Below are positions 8,604 to 17,329 of a stretch of 64,000 nucleotides of DNA, piece after piece. Position 1 is the stretch's first letter, and each line of letters opens with the position of its first letter. The stretch spans positions 62,001 through 126,000 of the forward strand of contig QCLO01000003.1 of the NCBI GenBank assembly GCA_003214465.1, given 5' to 3'. The position numbers and the translations under genes were made by a program. The notes below the pieces were generated by a model. The model worked only from the letters and a program-made list of their open reading frames with translations. It searched no databases and was not told the origin of the DNA. The DNA is from Acidimicrobiales bacterium AG-414-N20 (GTDB lineage Bacteria; Actinomycetota; Acidimicrobiia; Acidimicrobiales; MedAcidi-G1).

Positions 8604-9752
8604 ATGAAATATGTGATTTGCGTACCAGATGGTTGTGCTGATTTGCCAGTCCCAGAACTAGGTGGAAAGACTCCATTAGAAGTGGCTAGCATGCCAAATC
8701 TCGATGCACTTGCTGCTAGAAGCACTCTGGGTAGGGCAGAAGTAATACCCAGTGGCATGCCGCCGGGAAGTGATGTCGGGAATATGTCAATTTTCGGTTA
8801 TGACCCAAGCAAGTATCACACAGGACGCGCCCCGATCGAAGTTGCTGCGCTTGGTGTGAAACTGAGACCGGACCAAACTGCATTCAGGTGCAATTTTGTA
8901 AAAGTAGTTGATGGTGTGATGGTCGATTACGCGGGCGGGAATCCCTCTTCGGATGAAGCAGCGAAGGTCATCGAACAGTTAAATAGGGAACTGGGAAACC
9001 CGGACGAAGGAATCTCCTTTCTAGCAGGTGTCAGTTTTCGCAACGCAATGATTGCCCCCATAGATTTTCTTGATGCGGTTTGTGTGCCACCACATGATCT
9101 AACAGGTAATTCGGTCGTATTTCCGTCTGGTAAATCAGGTCAAAAAATCACTGATCTGATGGCCGCATCTGAGGAGATATTGGCTGCATCAAGTCTGGAA
9201 GCAACGGGAATTTGGTTATGGGGGCAGGGAACACAACCTCAATTCCCATCGTTTGCTGGTGTTAATGGTGTTAATGGGGGTTTAGTAACAGCAGTTGATC
9301 TTGTCAGAGGTATTGGAAAGTTAGCTGATATGAAAGTATGTGATATCCCAGGTGCAACTGGTTGGTATGACACGGATTACGAAGGTAAGAGAGATATAGC
9401 TCTCAAAGAGTTGGAAGATGGTTTAGATTTATTCATCATCCATGTTGAGGCTACTGATGAAGCCGGCCATGCTGGAAATGTCGAAGCGAAGGTCGAATCG
9501 CTCGAAAATTGGGATAGCCGCATTTTGAAAGATTTGATTTCAGGCTTAGAGGATTTAGGACCATGGAGAATGTTGATGCTCCCAGATCATGCAACACCTT
9601 TAACCCTTCGGACACATACGCCTGATCCCGTTCCTTATCTTCTGTTTGATTCAGAAAAAGATTCAGATGGTGGTGTTTTTACTGAAATTGGAGTTTCGGA
9701 CAAGCCTTTAATTAAGGGGCATGAGCTGATGAAAGCCCTTTTAGCCAATTAA
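8604..9752 (+). CDS. ApgM-family metalloenzyme, proposed homoserine kinase
   Basis: A 382-residue member of the alkaline-phosphatase superfamily, related to archaeal cofactor-independent phosphoglycerate mutase (ApgM) and specifically to the subfamily annotated as proposed homoserine kinase. Metal-binding Asp9 is in VPDGCAD; the catalytic-site segment is PPGSDVGNMSIFGYDP (Ser56); HTGRAPIE follows at 72-79; C-terminal metal ligands are in FIIHVEATDEAGHAG and LPDHATP. It follows thrC by 39 bp with AGGAAAA ahead of the ATG, exactly where GHMP-type thrB lies in Mycobacterium. No thrB is present in the window. The kinase role is inferred from family and position; phosphoglycerate mutase activity is the alternative. 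Confidence 0.8.
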   Translation: MKYVICVPDGCADLPVPELGGKTPLEVASMPNLDALAARSTLGRAEVIPSGMPPGSDVGNMSIFGYDPSKYHTGRAPIEVAALGVKLRPDQTAFRCNFVKVVDGVMVDYAGGNPSSDEAAKVIEQLNRELGNPDEGISFLAGVSFRNAMIAPIDFLDAVCVPPHDLTGNSVVFPSGKSGQKITDLMAASEEILAASSLEATGIWLWGQGTQPQFPSFAGVNGVNGGLVTAVDLVRGIGKLADMKVCDIPGATGWYDTDYEGKRDIALKELEDGLDLFIIHVEATDEAGHAGNVEAKVESLENWDSRILKDLISGLEDLGPWRMLMLPDHATPLTLRTHTPDPVPYLLFDSEKDSDGGVFTEIGVSDKPLIKGHELMKALLAN

Positions 9753-9778
9753 ATAAAAGATTTTTACAGGAAAAAAAT

Positions 9779-9803
9779 AAAAACTCTTTTTAAGTAAGTT
9801 TTT
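9779..9803 (+). terminator. Weak AT-rich hairpin with trailing T-run after the ApgM-like gene
   Basis: AAAAACT and AGTTTTT can pair as a 7-bp stem around an 11-base loop, ending in TTTTT, 27 bases after the stop codon. The stem is almost all A-T, so termination would be weak. Its place between the threonine genes and a candidate rho promoter is sensible. Confidence 0.35.
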
Positions 9804-9806
9804 GTG

Positions 9807-9835
9807 TTGTCGACTACTTGAGGTTCGCATACAGT
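9807..9835 (+). promoter_or_regulatory. Candidate sigma70-type promoter for rho, with a long leader
   Basis: TTGTCG (9807-9812) and TACAGT (9830-9835) are separated by 17 bp, each matching the -35 and -10 consensus at four of six positions. Transcription would start near 9842, leaving a leader of about 160 nt before rho. That leader contains a small hairpin (CCTGAT 9860-9865 with ATCAGG 9874-9879). A perfect TTGACA at 9865-9870 has no good -10. Long leaders are common for rho, which is autoregulated in several bacteria. Confidence 0.4.
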
Positions 9836-10004
9836 ACTAGATGTCGTTATGGCTAAGGGCCTGATTGACATTCATCAGGTCTGATGGTTACACGAGTGTA
9901 CGACCCAGATCGTGTTTCGTTTTAACGGCAATTCAATTTCGGTGTTAAGCCAATTTTCTAGAGGGGTTTAACACTCAACACACAGAACACAGAGGTGTTT
10001 AAGT

Positions 10005-11645
10005 ATGGACTCGACTGAGTTACAAAGCGATTCATTGGAAGCCAAAGGGCGAGATGAACTTATTACTATTGCCACGGCCTTAGGAGGGAAACCTGCTTCA
10101 CGTGCTAGAAAAGCGGAGATAGTTGAGCTGATCCTTGATTTGGCTTCTGGGGGTACGCCTTCTAGTGCTGATACCGAAGAGTCGGAAAAAGCGACACCTT
10201 CAGACGTTGGAGACACAGCGACAAAAGATGAAGAGGAACCGTTGGCTGATTGGGAGATAGCTCTCAAAGATGAGGCTGAAGAAGAAGGCAAGGGCGATGA
10301 TTCTAGCAAGTCTGTTAAATCTGAAACTTCTGAAAACGCAAGTAGCGCAAGAGCATCGTCAAGTAAAGATTCTGATTCAAGAAGTTCTAACAATAATCGA
10401 GAAAAACGTAATAATGAATACACCGAACCCGGAAACCGTCGACGTCGTCGTCGTGGGAGAGGACCAGAAGGCCAAGATGATTCTTGGGATGGCGAACCTG
10501 TTTCGATAGAGGGCTATCTAGATTTGCGTAATGAAGGTTATGGCTTTTTGCGAACAACAGGATTCCGCCCTTCGAAACAAGATGCTTATGTGTCTGTGAA
10601 ACAGGTGAAGCAATTTGATCTCCGACGCGGAGACTATTTAGTTGGTGGGGCAAGACCAGCAAATAGAAGTGAAAAAAATCCTGCTTTATTGAGATTAGAT
10701 ACTGTGAATGGGAACCCGCCTGAAGATGCACTGAAACGACCTCATTTCGAAGATCTAACACCACTCTTTCCGGACGAGAGATTAAACCTAGAATTAGCAG
10801 CTGACCCATCTAACATGACAGCTCGCATCGTTGACCTGTTGTCCCCAATAGGTAAGGGGCAAAGGGGACTTATCGTCTCACCACCGAAGGCTGGGAAGAC
10901 AACAATAATGAAACAGATTGCTAGGTCAATAGAAACAAATAATCCTGAAGTTAAGTTGATTGTGTTGCTAGTTGACGAAAGACCTGAAGAAGTTACTGAT
11001 ATGAAAAGATGGCTTATCAATGGTGAAGTTGCCGCTTCAACTTTTGATAGACCAGCTGAAGAACACACTGCCATTGCTGAGGTAACCATAGAGAGGGCTC
11101 GAAGACTCGTCGAATATGGTGAAGATGTAGTGATCATTCTTGACGGAATCACACGATTGGCTAGAGCTTACAATTTGGCTGCTCCAGCGACAGGAAGAAT
11201 CATGTCTGGTGGTGTTGATAGTGGGGCTTTATATCCACCAAAGAAATTCTTTGGTGCTGCTAGAAATGTTGAAGAAGGTGGCTCTCTGACTATTTTGGCC
11301 ACGGCTTTGGTAGAAACAGGATCAAAGATGGATGAAGTGATTTTTGAAGAGTTCAAAGGAACAGGAAACATGGAGCTTCGTTTAGATCGAAGAATTGCGG
11401 AAAGGCGTGTTTACCCCGCTATTGACGTGAACGCTTCATCAACTCGTCATGAAGAACTTTTATTTGATCGCAAACAATTAAATCAAGTATGGAAATTAAG
11501 ACGAGTTTTAAATGGTTTGGCGTCAGATGGGGATAATGGTTCAGGCGCAGGTCTAGAACTGCTCATTGACCGATTAAAAACTTTTCCTAACAATGATGAA
11601 TTTTTGGCAGAAGTTGCTAAAGGCCCTTCAATAGAAGCTTCTTGA
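10005..11645 (+). CDS. rho: Transcription termination factor Rho
   Basis: Hexameric RNA helicase that terminates untranslated transcripts. Residues about 10-50 form the Rho_N helical domain ([13 protein letters not shown]). It is followed by a long acidic, then Ser-rich, then arginine-rich insertion ([13 protein letters not shown] near 145-157) as in high-GC Gram-positive Rho. The OB-fold RNA-binding domain starts at [15 protein letters not shown]. ATPase motifs are SPPKAGKTT (about 291-299), [11 protein letters not shown] and [14 protein letters not shown]. The start ATG has AGAGG upstream. At 546 residues it is longer than E. coli Rho (419) because of the insertion. Confidence 0.97.
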   Translation: MDSTELQSDSLEAKGRDELITIATALGGKPASRARKAEIVELILDLASGGTPSSADTEESEKATPSDVGDTATKDEEEPLADWEIALKDEAEEEGKGDDSSKSVKSETSENASSARASSSKDSDSRSSNNNREKRNNEYTEPGNRRRRRRGRGPEGQDDSWDGEPVSIEGYLDLRNEGYGFLRTTGFRPSKQDAYVSVKQVKQFDLRRGDYLVGGARPANRSEKNPALLRLDTVNGNPPEDALKRPHFEDLTPLFPDERLNLELAADPSNMTARIVDLLSPIGKGQRGLIVSPPKAGKTTIMKQIARSIETNNPEVKLIVLLVDERPEEVTDMKRWLINGEVAASTFDRPAEEHTAIAEVTIERARRLVEYGEDVVIILDGITRLARAYNLAAPATGRIMSGGVDSGALYPPKKFFGAARNVEEGGSLTILATALVETGSKMDEVIFEEFKGTGNMELRLDRRIAERRVYPAIDVNASSTRHEELLFDRKQLNQVWKLRRVLNGLASDGDNGSGAGLELLIDRLKTFPNNDEFLAEVAKGPSIEAS

Positions 11646-11695
11646 ATTGAAAAAAAGGTTGTTAATACTAAACAATTCCAACAGACTGGACAGCT

Positions 11696-11956
11696 ATGAG
11701 ATCTGAAATACACCCTGAATATAGAACAGTTGCGTTCCAAGACACTAGTGAGGGAACGACGTTTTTGATTCCTTCAACGGCTGAGTCCGGAGAAACAACA
11801 ATTGTTGACGGGGTTGAGTACCCGTTGGTTAAAGTTGAAGTTTCTTCTGCGAGTCACCCATTTTTCACGGGCAAGATGCAGATCATTGATACAGCGGGTC
11901 GAGTTGAAAGATTTGAGCGCAGGTACGGCAAAGGTCGTAAAAAGGGTTCTGAGTAG
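11696..11956 (+). CDS. rpmE2: 50S ribosomal protein L31, type B (zinc-free form)
   Basis: An 86-residue L31 protein beginning [18 protein letters not shown], with SASHPFFTG in the centre and a basic tail. It has no cysteine, so it is the zinc-independent (C-minus) form, the type that in other bacteria replaces zinc-binding L31 under zinc limitation. Here it sits in the standard rho-rpmE-prfA position, so it may be the main copy rather than an emergency paralogue. GGACAG precedes the start codon. Confidence 0.93.
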   Translation: MRSEIHPEYRTVAFQDTSEGTTFLIPSTAESGETTIVDGVEYPLVKVEVSSASHPFFTGKMQIIDTAGRVERFERRYGKGRKKGSE

Positions 11957-11985
11957 AACTAGCTACAGATAATATTTTTTAAAAA

Positions 11986-12975
11986 TTGCCTTTAGACGAA
12001 GAACAACGGTTATCTCTAAACCGAAGTAAATTACGAAAAATTCTTGCCGAAGACTCTCTTCAAGAATTTGGAAATTTGACAGATTCTTCTGGAAGTGGAA
12101 TTCATAACAATTCGACCTTATGGGTTATTGCTGACGAAGAAAGTCCAGAAAGCTTGCTGGGCGCATCTCTTTTAGAATTAACAACTCAGGATCAGCTCGA
12201 GTTAGTTATCTTTTTTGAAGATCTGGAGGGTGCTCAAGTGACACAAAGGCGGGCAAGTATTTTGAACCCGTCACCCAGTATTTTCTTCCTTTCTGATGGG
12301 AAGCCTATTCCTGTGGAACCAGCCACTTTTGCTCGCAGGGATAACCTGCAAGATGCACCTTCTGAGTTTTATGATTTGTGTTCGAAATTTGGGTTGCAAC
12401 CAATTTATGAGTGTGGAATATGGAAAGGTGAGATTTTAGGACTTGAAGTGATGAGAGTTACTGGTGATGAAATTGAAGTGGGAGTGGGGAAATTTGATCG
12501 CGAAGCTACTTCATTAATAAGTAGCGGTAGACCGTTGTCGGAAGTTCTTGCATCAGCAGTAGAGATTGTTACTTCTTCTAGAAACCCAGAGTCTGGTTTC
12601 CATCCATTATCGAGGCTCGCTAGGGAAAGATGGCTTAGAGCAGATGCTTTAGCCAGTCCAGAAATATTCGGTTTTGAAAATCTGACTTGCGTTGATCCTC
12701 CTAGAGAAAGGGAATCATTACGAGAAATGATGCCAGCAGCAGCAACCGGTATTGATGCGGTGGGTGAAAAAGTTCTCATTGTTTTCTCAGTTGGTGTTGA
12801 TATTTGTCTAGTTTCATTTATTGCAGATTTAATTTCGATTGAATGTCCTGACCGTGTTGAAGTAGTACTTCCCGAAAAAGACATTTTAGTTCCGGTGAAA
12901 AAATGCCTTAGCTATTTAGATATTCCTTTAAATGTTAAAGGGGTTGTAGGAGCGTGGGAGATTCCAACTAGTTAA
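11986..12975 (+). CDS. Hypothetical protein between rpmE and prfA (329 aa)
   Basis: Unrecognised. It starts at TTG 29 bp after rpmE2 and ends 62 bp before the preferred prfA start, so it belongs to the operon. The product is soluble-looking and acidic, with mixed alpha/beta segments. A possible second domain begins around residue 215 (RERWLRADALASPEIFGFENLTCV) and ends with a Rossmann-like alternation (KVLIVFSVGVDICLVSFIADL, VEVVLPEKDI, VKGVVGAWEI). I see no catalytic motif, signal peptide or membrane helix. In Mycobacterium rpmE and prfA are adjacent, so this gene is an insertion into a conserved block, possibly linked to translation. Confidence 0.75.
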   Translation: MPLDEEQRLSLNRSKLRKILAEDSLQEFGNLTDSSGSGIHNNSTLWVIADEESPESLLGASLLELTTQDQLELVIFFEDLEGAQVTQRRASILNPSPSIFFLSDGKPIPVEPATFARRDNLQDAPSEFYDLCSKFGLQPIYECGIWKGEILGLEVMRVTGDEIEVGVGKFDREATSLISSGRPLSEVLASAVEIVTSSRNPESGFHPLSRLARERWLRADALASPEIFGFENLTCVDPPRERESLREMMPAAATGIDAVGEKVLIVFSVGVDICLVSFIADLISIECPDRVEVVLPEKDILVPVKKCLSYLDIPLNVKGVVGAWEIPTS

Positions 12976-13037
12976 ATTGTTTTTGTGTAAAACCAGAATG
13001 CATATTGCAGCAAGTCACATACCGATACCCTGAGTTA

Positions 13038-14105
13038 ATGATCGATCAAGTAAAAGCTTTAATTGCCGAGTTTGAAGACGTCGAAAAACGATTAGCTGAC
13101 CCAGAAGTAGTTTCTGATTCAAAACTGTTAGAAACACTTGGTCGAAGGCACAAAGAATTAGGAAATACTCTTTTAGTCGGACGTCCTCTGCAATCTGCAT
13201 ATGAAAATCTTGAGACTGCAAAAGAGTTGATGGAAGTCACCGAAGGTGATGAACGTGATCAACTTCAGGAAGAAGTGACAAAATTAAAGAATGAGATTGA
13301 GAAACTAGAAGCCGAATTGCGAGTTTTCTTGTTACCTCAAGACCCGAATGACGGAAGAACAGTAATTATAGAAATTAGAGGCGCGGAAGGTGGAGAAGAG
13401 GCCAATCTTTTTGCACGTAATCTCCGTGACATGTATGTAGCTATTGCTGCCACCAAAGGGTGGGCTGTTGAACATCTTGAGAGTAAAGAGTCTGATATGG
13501 GTGGATTTACAGAGGTAGTTTTTTTAATCCGCGGCGAAACAGCCTGGACTCACTTAAAACACGAAGGGGGCGTTCACAGGGTCCAAAGAGTTCCGGTTAC
13601 AGAAACTCAGGGACGTGTTCATACATCATCCGCAACTGTAACCGTCTTACCGGAGGTAGATGAAGTAGAGATAGCTATAGAAGAAAAAGATTTACAAGTT
13701 GATGTTTATAGGTCATCTGGCCCTGGTGGGCAATCGGTTAACACTACGGATTCGGCTGTTCGAATCACTCACATCCCAACCGGTCTAGTCGTAACTATGC
13801 AAGATGAGAAAAGTCAGCTCCAGAATAAAACAAAAGCTTTGCGTGTTCTTAGAGCAAGGTTGTTTCAGATTGAACAGGAACGTCAACAGTCAGAGGCGGC
13901 ATCAGCTAGACGAGATCAAGTGGGCGGTGGTGGCCGATCAGAAAAAATAAGGACATACAATTTTAAAGAGAATCGAGTTACTGATCATCGAGTAGGACTA
14001 ACTCTGCATCGCTTAGACAGTATTCTTGCGGGAGACCTTGACGAGGTCGTTGAAACTTTACTAATTGCAGAAAGAGATCGACAATTAGCTGAGAGCTTTG
14101 AATAA
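13038..14105 (+). CDS. prfA: Peptide chain release factor 1
   Basis: Recognises UAA and UAG stop codons and triggers peptide release. The GGQ motif is at residues 230-232 in SGPGGQSVN, and the codon-recognition tripeptide is PVT in RVPVTETQGRVHTS, which marks RF1 rather than RF2 (SPF). From the ATG at 13038 the protein is 355 residues, close to the 360 of E. coli, and begins MIDQVKALIAEFEDVEKRLADPEV like other RF1 proteins; the open frame from a TTG at 13005 adds eleven residues not seen in the family. Neither start has a good Shine-Dalgarno sequence. Followed 12 bp later by the methylase that modifies its GGQ glutamine. Confidence 0.96.
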   Translation: MIDQVKALIAEFEDVEKRLADPEVVSDSKLLETLGRRHKELGNTLLVGRPLQSAYENLETAKELMEVTEGDERDQLQEEVTKLKNEIEKLEAELRVFLLPQDPNDGRTVIIEIRGAEGGEEANLFARNLRDMYVAIAATKGWAVEHLESKESDMGGFTEVVFLIRGETAWTHLKHEGGVHRVQRVPVTETQGRVHTSSATVTVLPEVDEVEIAIEEKDLQVDVYRSSGPGGQSVNTTDSAVRITHIPTGLVVTMQDEKSQLQNKTKALRVLRARLFQIEQERQQSEAASARRDQVGGGGRSEKIRTYNFKENRVTDHRVGLTLHRLDSILAGDLDEVVETLLIAERDRQLAESFE

Positions 14106-14117
14106 TCGGCAGTAGTA

Positions 14118-15008
14118 ATGGATGGAGAGTTGTTTAGTCAAGATGCTTCAGTGAGTTGGGAGGAACTGCTTTCTGAAACAACTCGGAGGCTTGAAGGTGA
14201 TAACGCTGAATTTGAAGCGAAATGGATGATAGAAGAAGTTTCTGGTGTAACGAACCTGCATGACTATCAGGAACAAGCCAAACCCATCCAATTGAAAAGA
14301 TTGAGTAAATTGATTGCAAGGCGATTAACTGGTGAGCCTCTCCAGTATGTACTGGGTAGGTGGCAGTTTAGAGAACTCGATTTATTTGTAGATGACAGAG
14401 TTTTGATACCGAGGCCAGAAACTGAAATTTTAGTTGGCTATGCGTTAGAAGAATGCAAGAGCAAGAAAAATCAATTGGATGAAACAAGATCTTTAAACGT
14501 CGCAGATTTAGGTTGTGGTTCGGGGGCGATAGGGCTGTCTATAGCCAGAGAGATCCAAGAAGTATCTGTGTGGTGTACGGATGTTTCAGAAGGAGCGATT
14601 GAAGTTACGCGTGCTAATCTTGCGGGCTTAGGGATGGCTGGGCAAAAAGTTTCAATTAGTCAAGGGTCTTGGTTTGAAGCTTTACCGCAAGAGATGTTGG
14701 AGAAATTTGACGTTATTATTTCTAACCCCCCGTATATAAGTGATAGTGAAGAATTGCCACTAGAGGTAAGTGAATGGGAACCTTCTTCTTCTTTACGCTC
14801 TGGACCTCTAGGAACAGAGGATTTAAGTTTTCTATTGAATAATTCGATTGAGTGGTTGTCCGCGGAGGGACAATTAATTTTAGAATTAGCACCCATGCAG
14901 GCAGATCAAATGGTTGAAGAGGCTAAAAATTTAAATTTCAGAGAAGTTCAGTTGCGAAATGACTTGACGGGCCGAGACCGTGTTTTAATGGCAAAAAAAC
15001 CGCTATGA
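14118..15008 (+). CDS. prmC: Release factor glutamine N5-methyltransferase
   Basis: SAM-dependent methylase acting on the GGQ glutamine of release factors. It has the N-terminal helical substrate-binding domain (TGEPLQYVLGRWQF), the SAM motif VADLGCGSGAIGL (128-140) and the signature ISNPPYIS with NPPY at 203-206. The 296-residue length is normal. Its direct position after prfA fits its substrate. Its 3' end overlaps tsaC by four bases. Confidence 0.95.
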   Translation: MDGELFSQDASVSWEELLSETTRRLEGDNAEFEAKWMIEEVSGVTNLHDYQEQAKPIQLKRLSKLIARRLTGEPLQYVLGRWQFRELDLFVDDRVLIPRPETEILVGYALEECKSKKNQLDETRSLNVADLGCGSGAIGLSIAREIQEVSVWCTDVSEGAIEVTRANLAGLGMAGQKVSISQGSWFEALPQEMLEKFDVIISNPPYISDSEELPLEVSEWEPSSSLRSGPLGTEDLSFLLNNSIEWLSAEGQLILELAPMQADQMVEEAKNLNFREVQLRNDLTGRDRVLMAKKPL

Positions 15009-15625
15009 ATTATTTTTTGGATTTAGATTCAGATTTCGAGTTAGCAGTTTCTGAGTCGTCTCAAGTATTAAAAGAGGGCGGATTAGTTCTGCTTCCAACC
15101 GACACAGTTTATGGAGTAGCGGCCATACCGACTAATAAGAGTGCTGTTGAAGAGATATTTAAACGTAAAAATCGTTTAGATGATCAAGCATGTGCGGTTC
15201 TGGTTTCAGAAGCTTCCCAAGCTTCAGAGCTTGTTGTCTCTTCAGCAGAGTTCGAACTTTTATCCCAAAAATTTTGGCCAGGGCCGCTCACAGTTGTAAT
15301 TGAACGTGCAGACCATTTGGATTACTTCTTGGGCGGTGATGAAAGCTCGATAGGAGTCAGGTGTCCTGATAATGATTTTGTTCGATCCTTAACAGAGGTT
15401 GTGGGGCCTTTGGCTGTTACGTCAGCAAATCGTTCGGGTGTACAAACGCCGGAAAACGCTAAAGAAGCAGCAGAGCAATTAGGTGAAAATTTGTTAGTGG
15501 TAGATGGAGGGAAGTGTAAGGGTAAACCATCAACCGTTATTAATTTATTAGCAAATGGAACTGAGATTCTTCGAGAAGGGGCTTTAAGTGCCGAAGATCT
15601 AATCGCTGCAGGTCTTCGACTGTAA
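15005..15625 (+). CDS. tsaC: L-threonylcarbamoyladenylate synthase (Sua5/YrdC/YwlC)
   Basis: Makes threonylcarbamoyl-AMP from threonine, bicarbonate and ATP for the t6A37 modification of ANN-decoding tRNAs. The 206-residue single YrdC domain includes LLPTDTVYGVAA, KRKNR, WPGPLTVV, SIGVRCPD and TSANRSG, all expected around the basic ATP-binding cleft. It is the short form without the Sua5 C-terminal domain. ATGA overlap with prmC implies translational coupling. Confidence 0.94.
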   Translation: MNYFLDLDSDFELAVSESSQVLKEGGLVLLPTDTVYGVAAIPTNKSAVEEIFKRKNRLDDQACAVLVSEASQASELVVSSAEFELLSQKFWPGPLTVVIERADHLDYFLGGDESSIGVRCPDNDFVRSLTEVVGPLAVTSANRSGVQTPENAKEAAEQLGENLLVVDGGKCKGKPSTVINLLANGTEILREGALSAEDLIAAGLRL

Positions 15626-15643
15626 GACGGCTAGTCTATTGTC

Positions 15644-16087
15644 ATGAAAGTAATAGCAATTGGTTGTGATCACGCAGGTTATGAACTTAAAGAACGTTTG
15701 AAGAGTGAACTTACTGAAATGGGTCATGAAGTTATTGACTGTGGTACGGACTCAACCGAACGAGTTGATTATCCTGATTATGGATTTGCAGTTGGCATCA
15801 AGGTTTCGGAAGGCCCTGCAGATTTAGGGGTTGCGGTTTGCGGTTCTGGCATCGGAATTGGAATAGCAGCGAACAAAGTTTCCGGTATTAGAGCAGCGAC
15901 TGTAAATGATGTTGAAACTGCGAAGTGGGCGAAAGCTCACAATAATGCAAATGTTCTTTGTTTTGGAGAACGTCTGATTGACCCAGAAGTTGCTGTCACT
16001 GCTTTGAATGCTTGGTTAAATGAAGAATTTGAAGGTGGGCGCCACGAAGCGCGAGTAGCCAAGCTTGACTCCAAGATCGATCCCTAA
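15644..16087 (+). CDS. rpiB: Ribose-5-phosphate isomerase B
   Basis: Interconverts ribose-5-phosphate and ribulose-5-phosphate in the pentose phosphate pathway. The 147-residue sequence starts KVIAIGCDHAGYELKERL and contains the catalytic cysteine loop AVCGSGIGIGIAANK, followed by IRAATVNDVETA and HNNANVLCFGERL, the standard RpiB order. It is 18 bp from tsaC, placed where Mycobacterium has rfe and the atp operon, so the conserved block ends here. Confidence 0.93.
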   Translation: MKVIAIGCDHAGYELKERLKSELTEMGHEVIDCGTDSTERVDYPDYGFAVGIKVSEGPADLGVAVCGSGIGIGIAANKVSGIRAATVNDVETAKWAKAHNNANVLCFGERLIDPEVAVTALNAWLNEEFEGGRHEARVAKLDSKIDP

Positions 16088-16101
16088 AGGCTGGTTTATA
16101 A

Positions 16102-17325
16102 ATGGCATTTGTAAACAGTATTCGTTCTGTTGTCAAGTTCCGGAAGTTGGAGATTAACAGAACAAAACGACTTCTTAGAAAAGCTGCAAACGTTGAAGAT
16201 TTGAGGAAATTGGCTAAACGGCGTCTCCCAATAGGAGTTTTTGACTATATAGACGGTGGCGCAGAAGATGAAATTACTTTGCGGAAAAACGTTGAAGCTT
16301 ACAGAAAGGTTTCGTTCAAACCCAGAGTATTAAGAGACATGGCGAATATCGATACGTCTACTTCTTTGTTCGGCCGTAAGTTAGCTTTCCCTCTTGTTCT
16401 GGCGCCAACAGGTTTCACTCGAATCGCACATTCTGAAGGTGAATTAGCGGTTGTTAGGGCAGCAACTCGGGCAGGTATTCCATTTACCTTGTCAACAATG
16501 GCTACACGTTCCATAGAGGAATGCGCATCAGTAGCTGAAAAGGATTCTCGTCTCTGGTTTCAGATATACACATGGAAAGACCGTTCTGTCGTTAAAAACC
16601 TTGTTGAAAGAGCTGACGCTGCAGGCTTTGAGGCAGTGTGTCTCACCGTTGACACCGCAGTTCTTGGACGCCGAGAGCGTGATGTGCGACGGGGATTCAC
16701 TTTGCCCCCCGAAATCGGTCTTGGAACGATAATTGATGGCGTAAAAAATCCGGGTTGGACATGGGATTTTTTAACATCAGATCCTATTCGTTTCGCAAAT
16801 GTTGAAGGTCTAACTTCTATTGACGGTTCAACAGCAGTTGATCTTGCAGAACATATGAAATCTCAGTTCGATCCTGGTCTTTCTTGGAAGGATGTTGAAT
16901 GGCTTAGATCTATCTGGAAAGGGCCAATTTTGATAAAAGGAATCCAAACTGTCGAGGATGCTTTAATTGCTGTTGACTCTGGCGTGGAGGCAATTGCAAT
17001 CTCTAACCATGGAGGAAGACAACTGGACGAGGCGCCAACACCATTCGATCTACTGCCAGAAGTTGCTGAAGCGGTTCAAGACCGTTTAGAGATTATTTGT
17101 GATGGCGGAGCTCGTAGAGGTTCAGACATCGTGAAAGCGGTTTCCTTAGGGGCCACTGCAGTCATGGCTGGAAGACCCTACCTTTACGCTCTAGCAGCAT
17201 GTGGTGAAAGGGGAGTTGACCACGTTCTTGATTTACTTCATGAAGGGGTTGAAAGGACAATGTCTTTAACTGGAGCCGCTTCAGTTGATGGCCTGACTAA
17301 AGAGTTAATCAGCAGAACAGAATAA
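16102..17325 (+). CDS. FMN-dependent alpha-hydroxy acid dehydrogenase (LldD-like)
   Basis: A 407-residue TIM-barrel flavoenzyme of the L-lactate dehydrogenase/glycolate oxidase family. Visible are FDYIDGGAEDE near the N-terminus, LAPTGFTR, the substrate/FMN segment WFQIYTWKDR, LTVDTAVLGRRERDVR, and the active-site His303 in ISNHGGRQLD; the FMN-phosphate loop ends the barrel (ICDGGARRGSDIVKA...AGRPYLY). It most resembles mycobacterial LldD2 from memory; the related mycofactocin protein MftD is the alternative, but no other mft gene is here. Likely oxidises L-lactate or a related 2-hydroxyacid. AAAGG lies upstream of the ATG. Confidence 0.88.
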   Translation: MAFVNSIRSVVKFRKLEINRTKRLLRKAANVEDLRKLAKRRLPIGVFDYIDGGAEDEITLRKNVEAYRKVSFKPRVLRDMANIDTSTSLFGRKLAFPLVLAPTGFTRIAHSEGELAVVRAATRAGIPFTLSTMATRSIEECASVAEKDSRLWFQIYTWKDRSVVKNLVERADAAGFEAVCLTVDTAVLGRRERDVRRGFTLPPEIGLGTIIDGVKNPGWTWDFLTSDPIRFANVEGLTSIDGSTAVDLAEHMKSQFDPGLSWKDVEWLRSIWKGPILIKGIQTVEDALIAVDSGVEAIAISNHGGRQLDEAPTPFDLLPEVAEAVQDRLEIICDGGARRGSDIVKAVSLGATAVMAGRPYLYALAACGERGVDHVLDLLHEGVERTMSLTGAASVDGLTKELISRTE

Positions 17326-17329
17326 TAAA

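Noticed and set aside
9860-9879. Small hairpin in the rho leader as an intrinsic attenuator
   Set aside because: The stem is six base pairs without a T-run, too weak to call an attenuator.
9968-10423. Long open frame on the minus strand opposite the 5' part of rho, Leu/Ser-rich
   Set aside because: It mirrors the Glu/Ser-rich insertion of Rho read in reverse, has no family resemblance and no start signal, and covers the rho start region.
13005-13037. TTG start adding eleven residues to release factor 1
   Set aside because: RF1 proteins begin like the sequence from the ATG at 13038; the extra residues have no counterpart and the TTG lacks a ribosome-binding site.
16102-17325. Mycofactocin cluster marker (MftD)
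   Set aside because: The enzyme is in the same superfamily, but no mftA, mftB, mftC, mftE or mftF gene lies nearby; LldD-like is the safer call.
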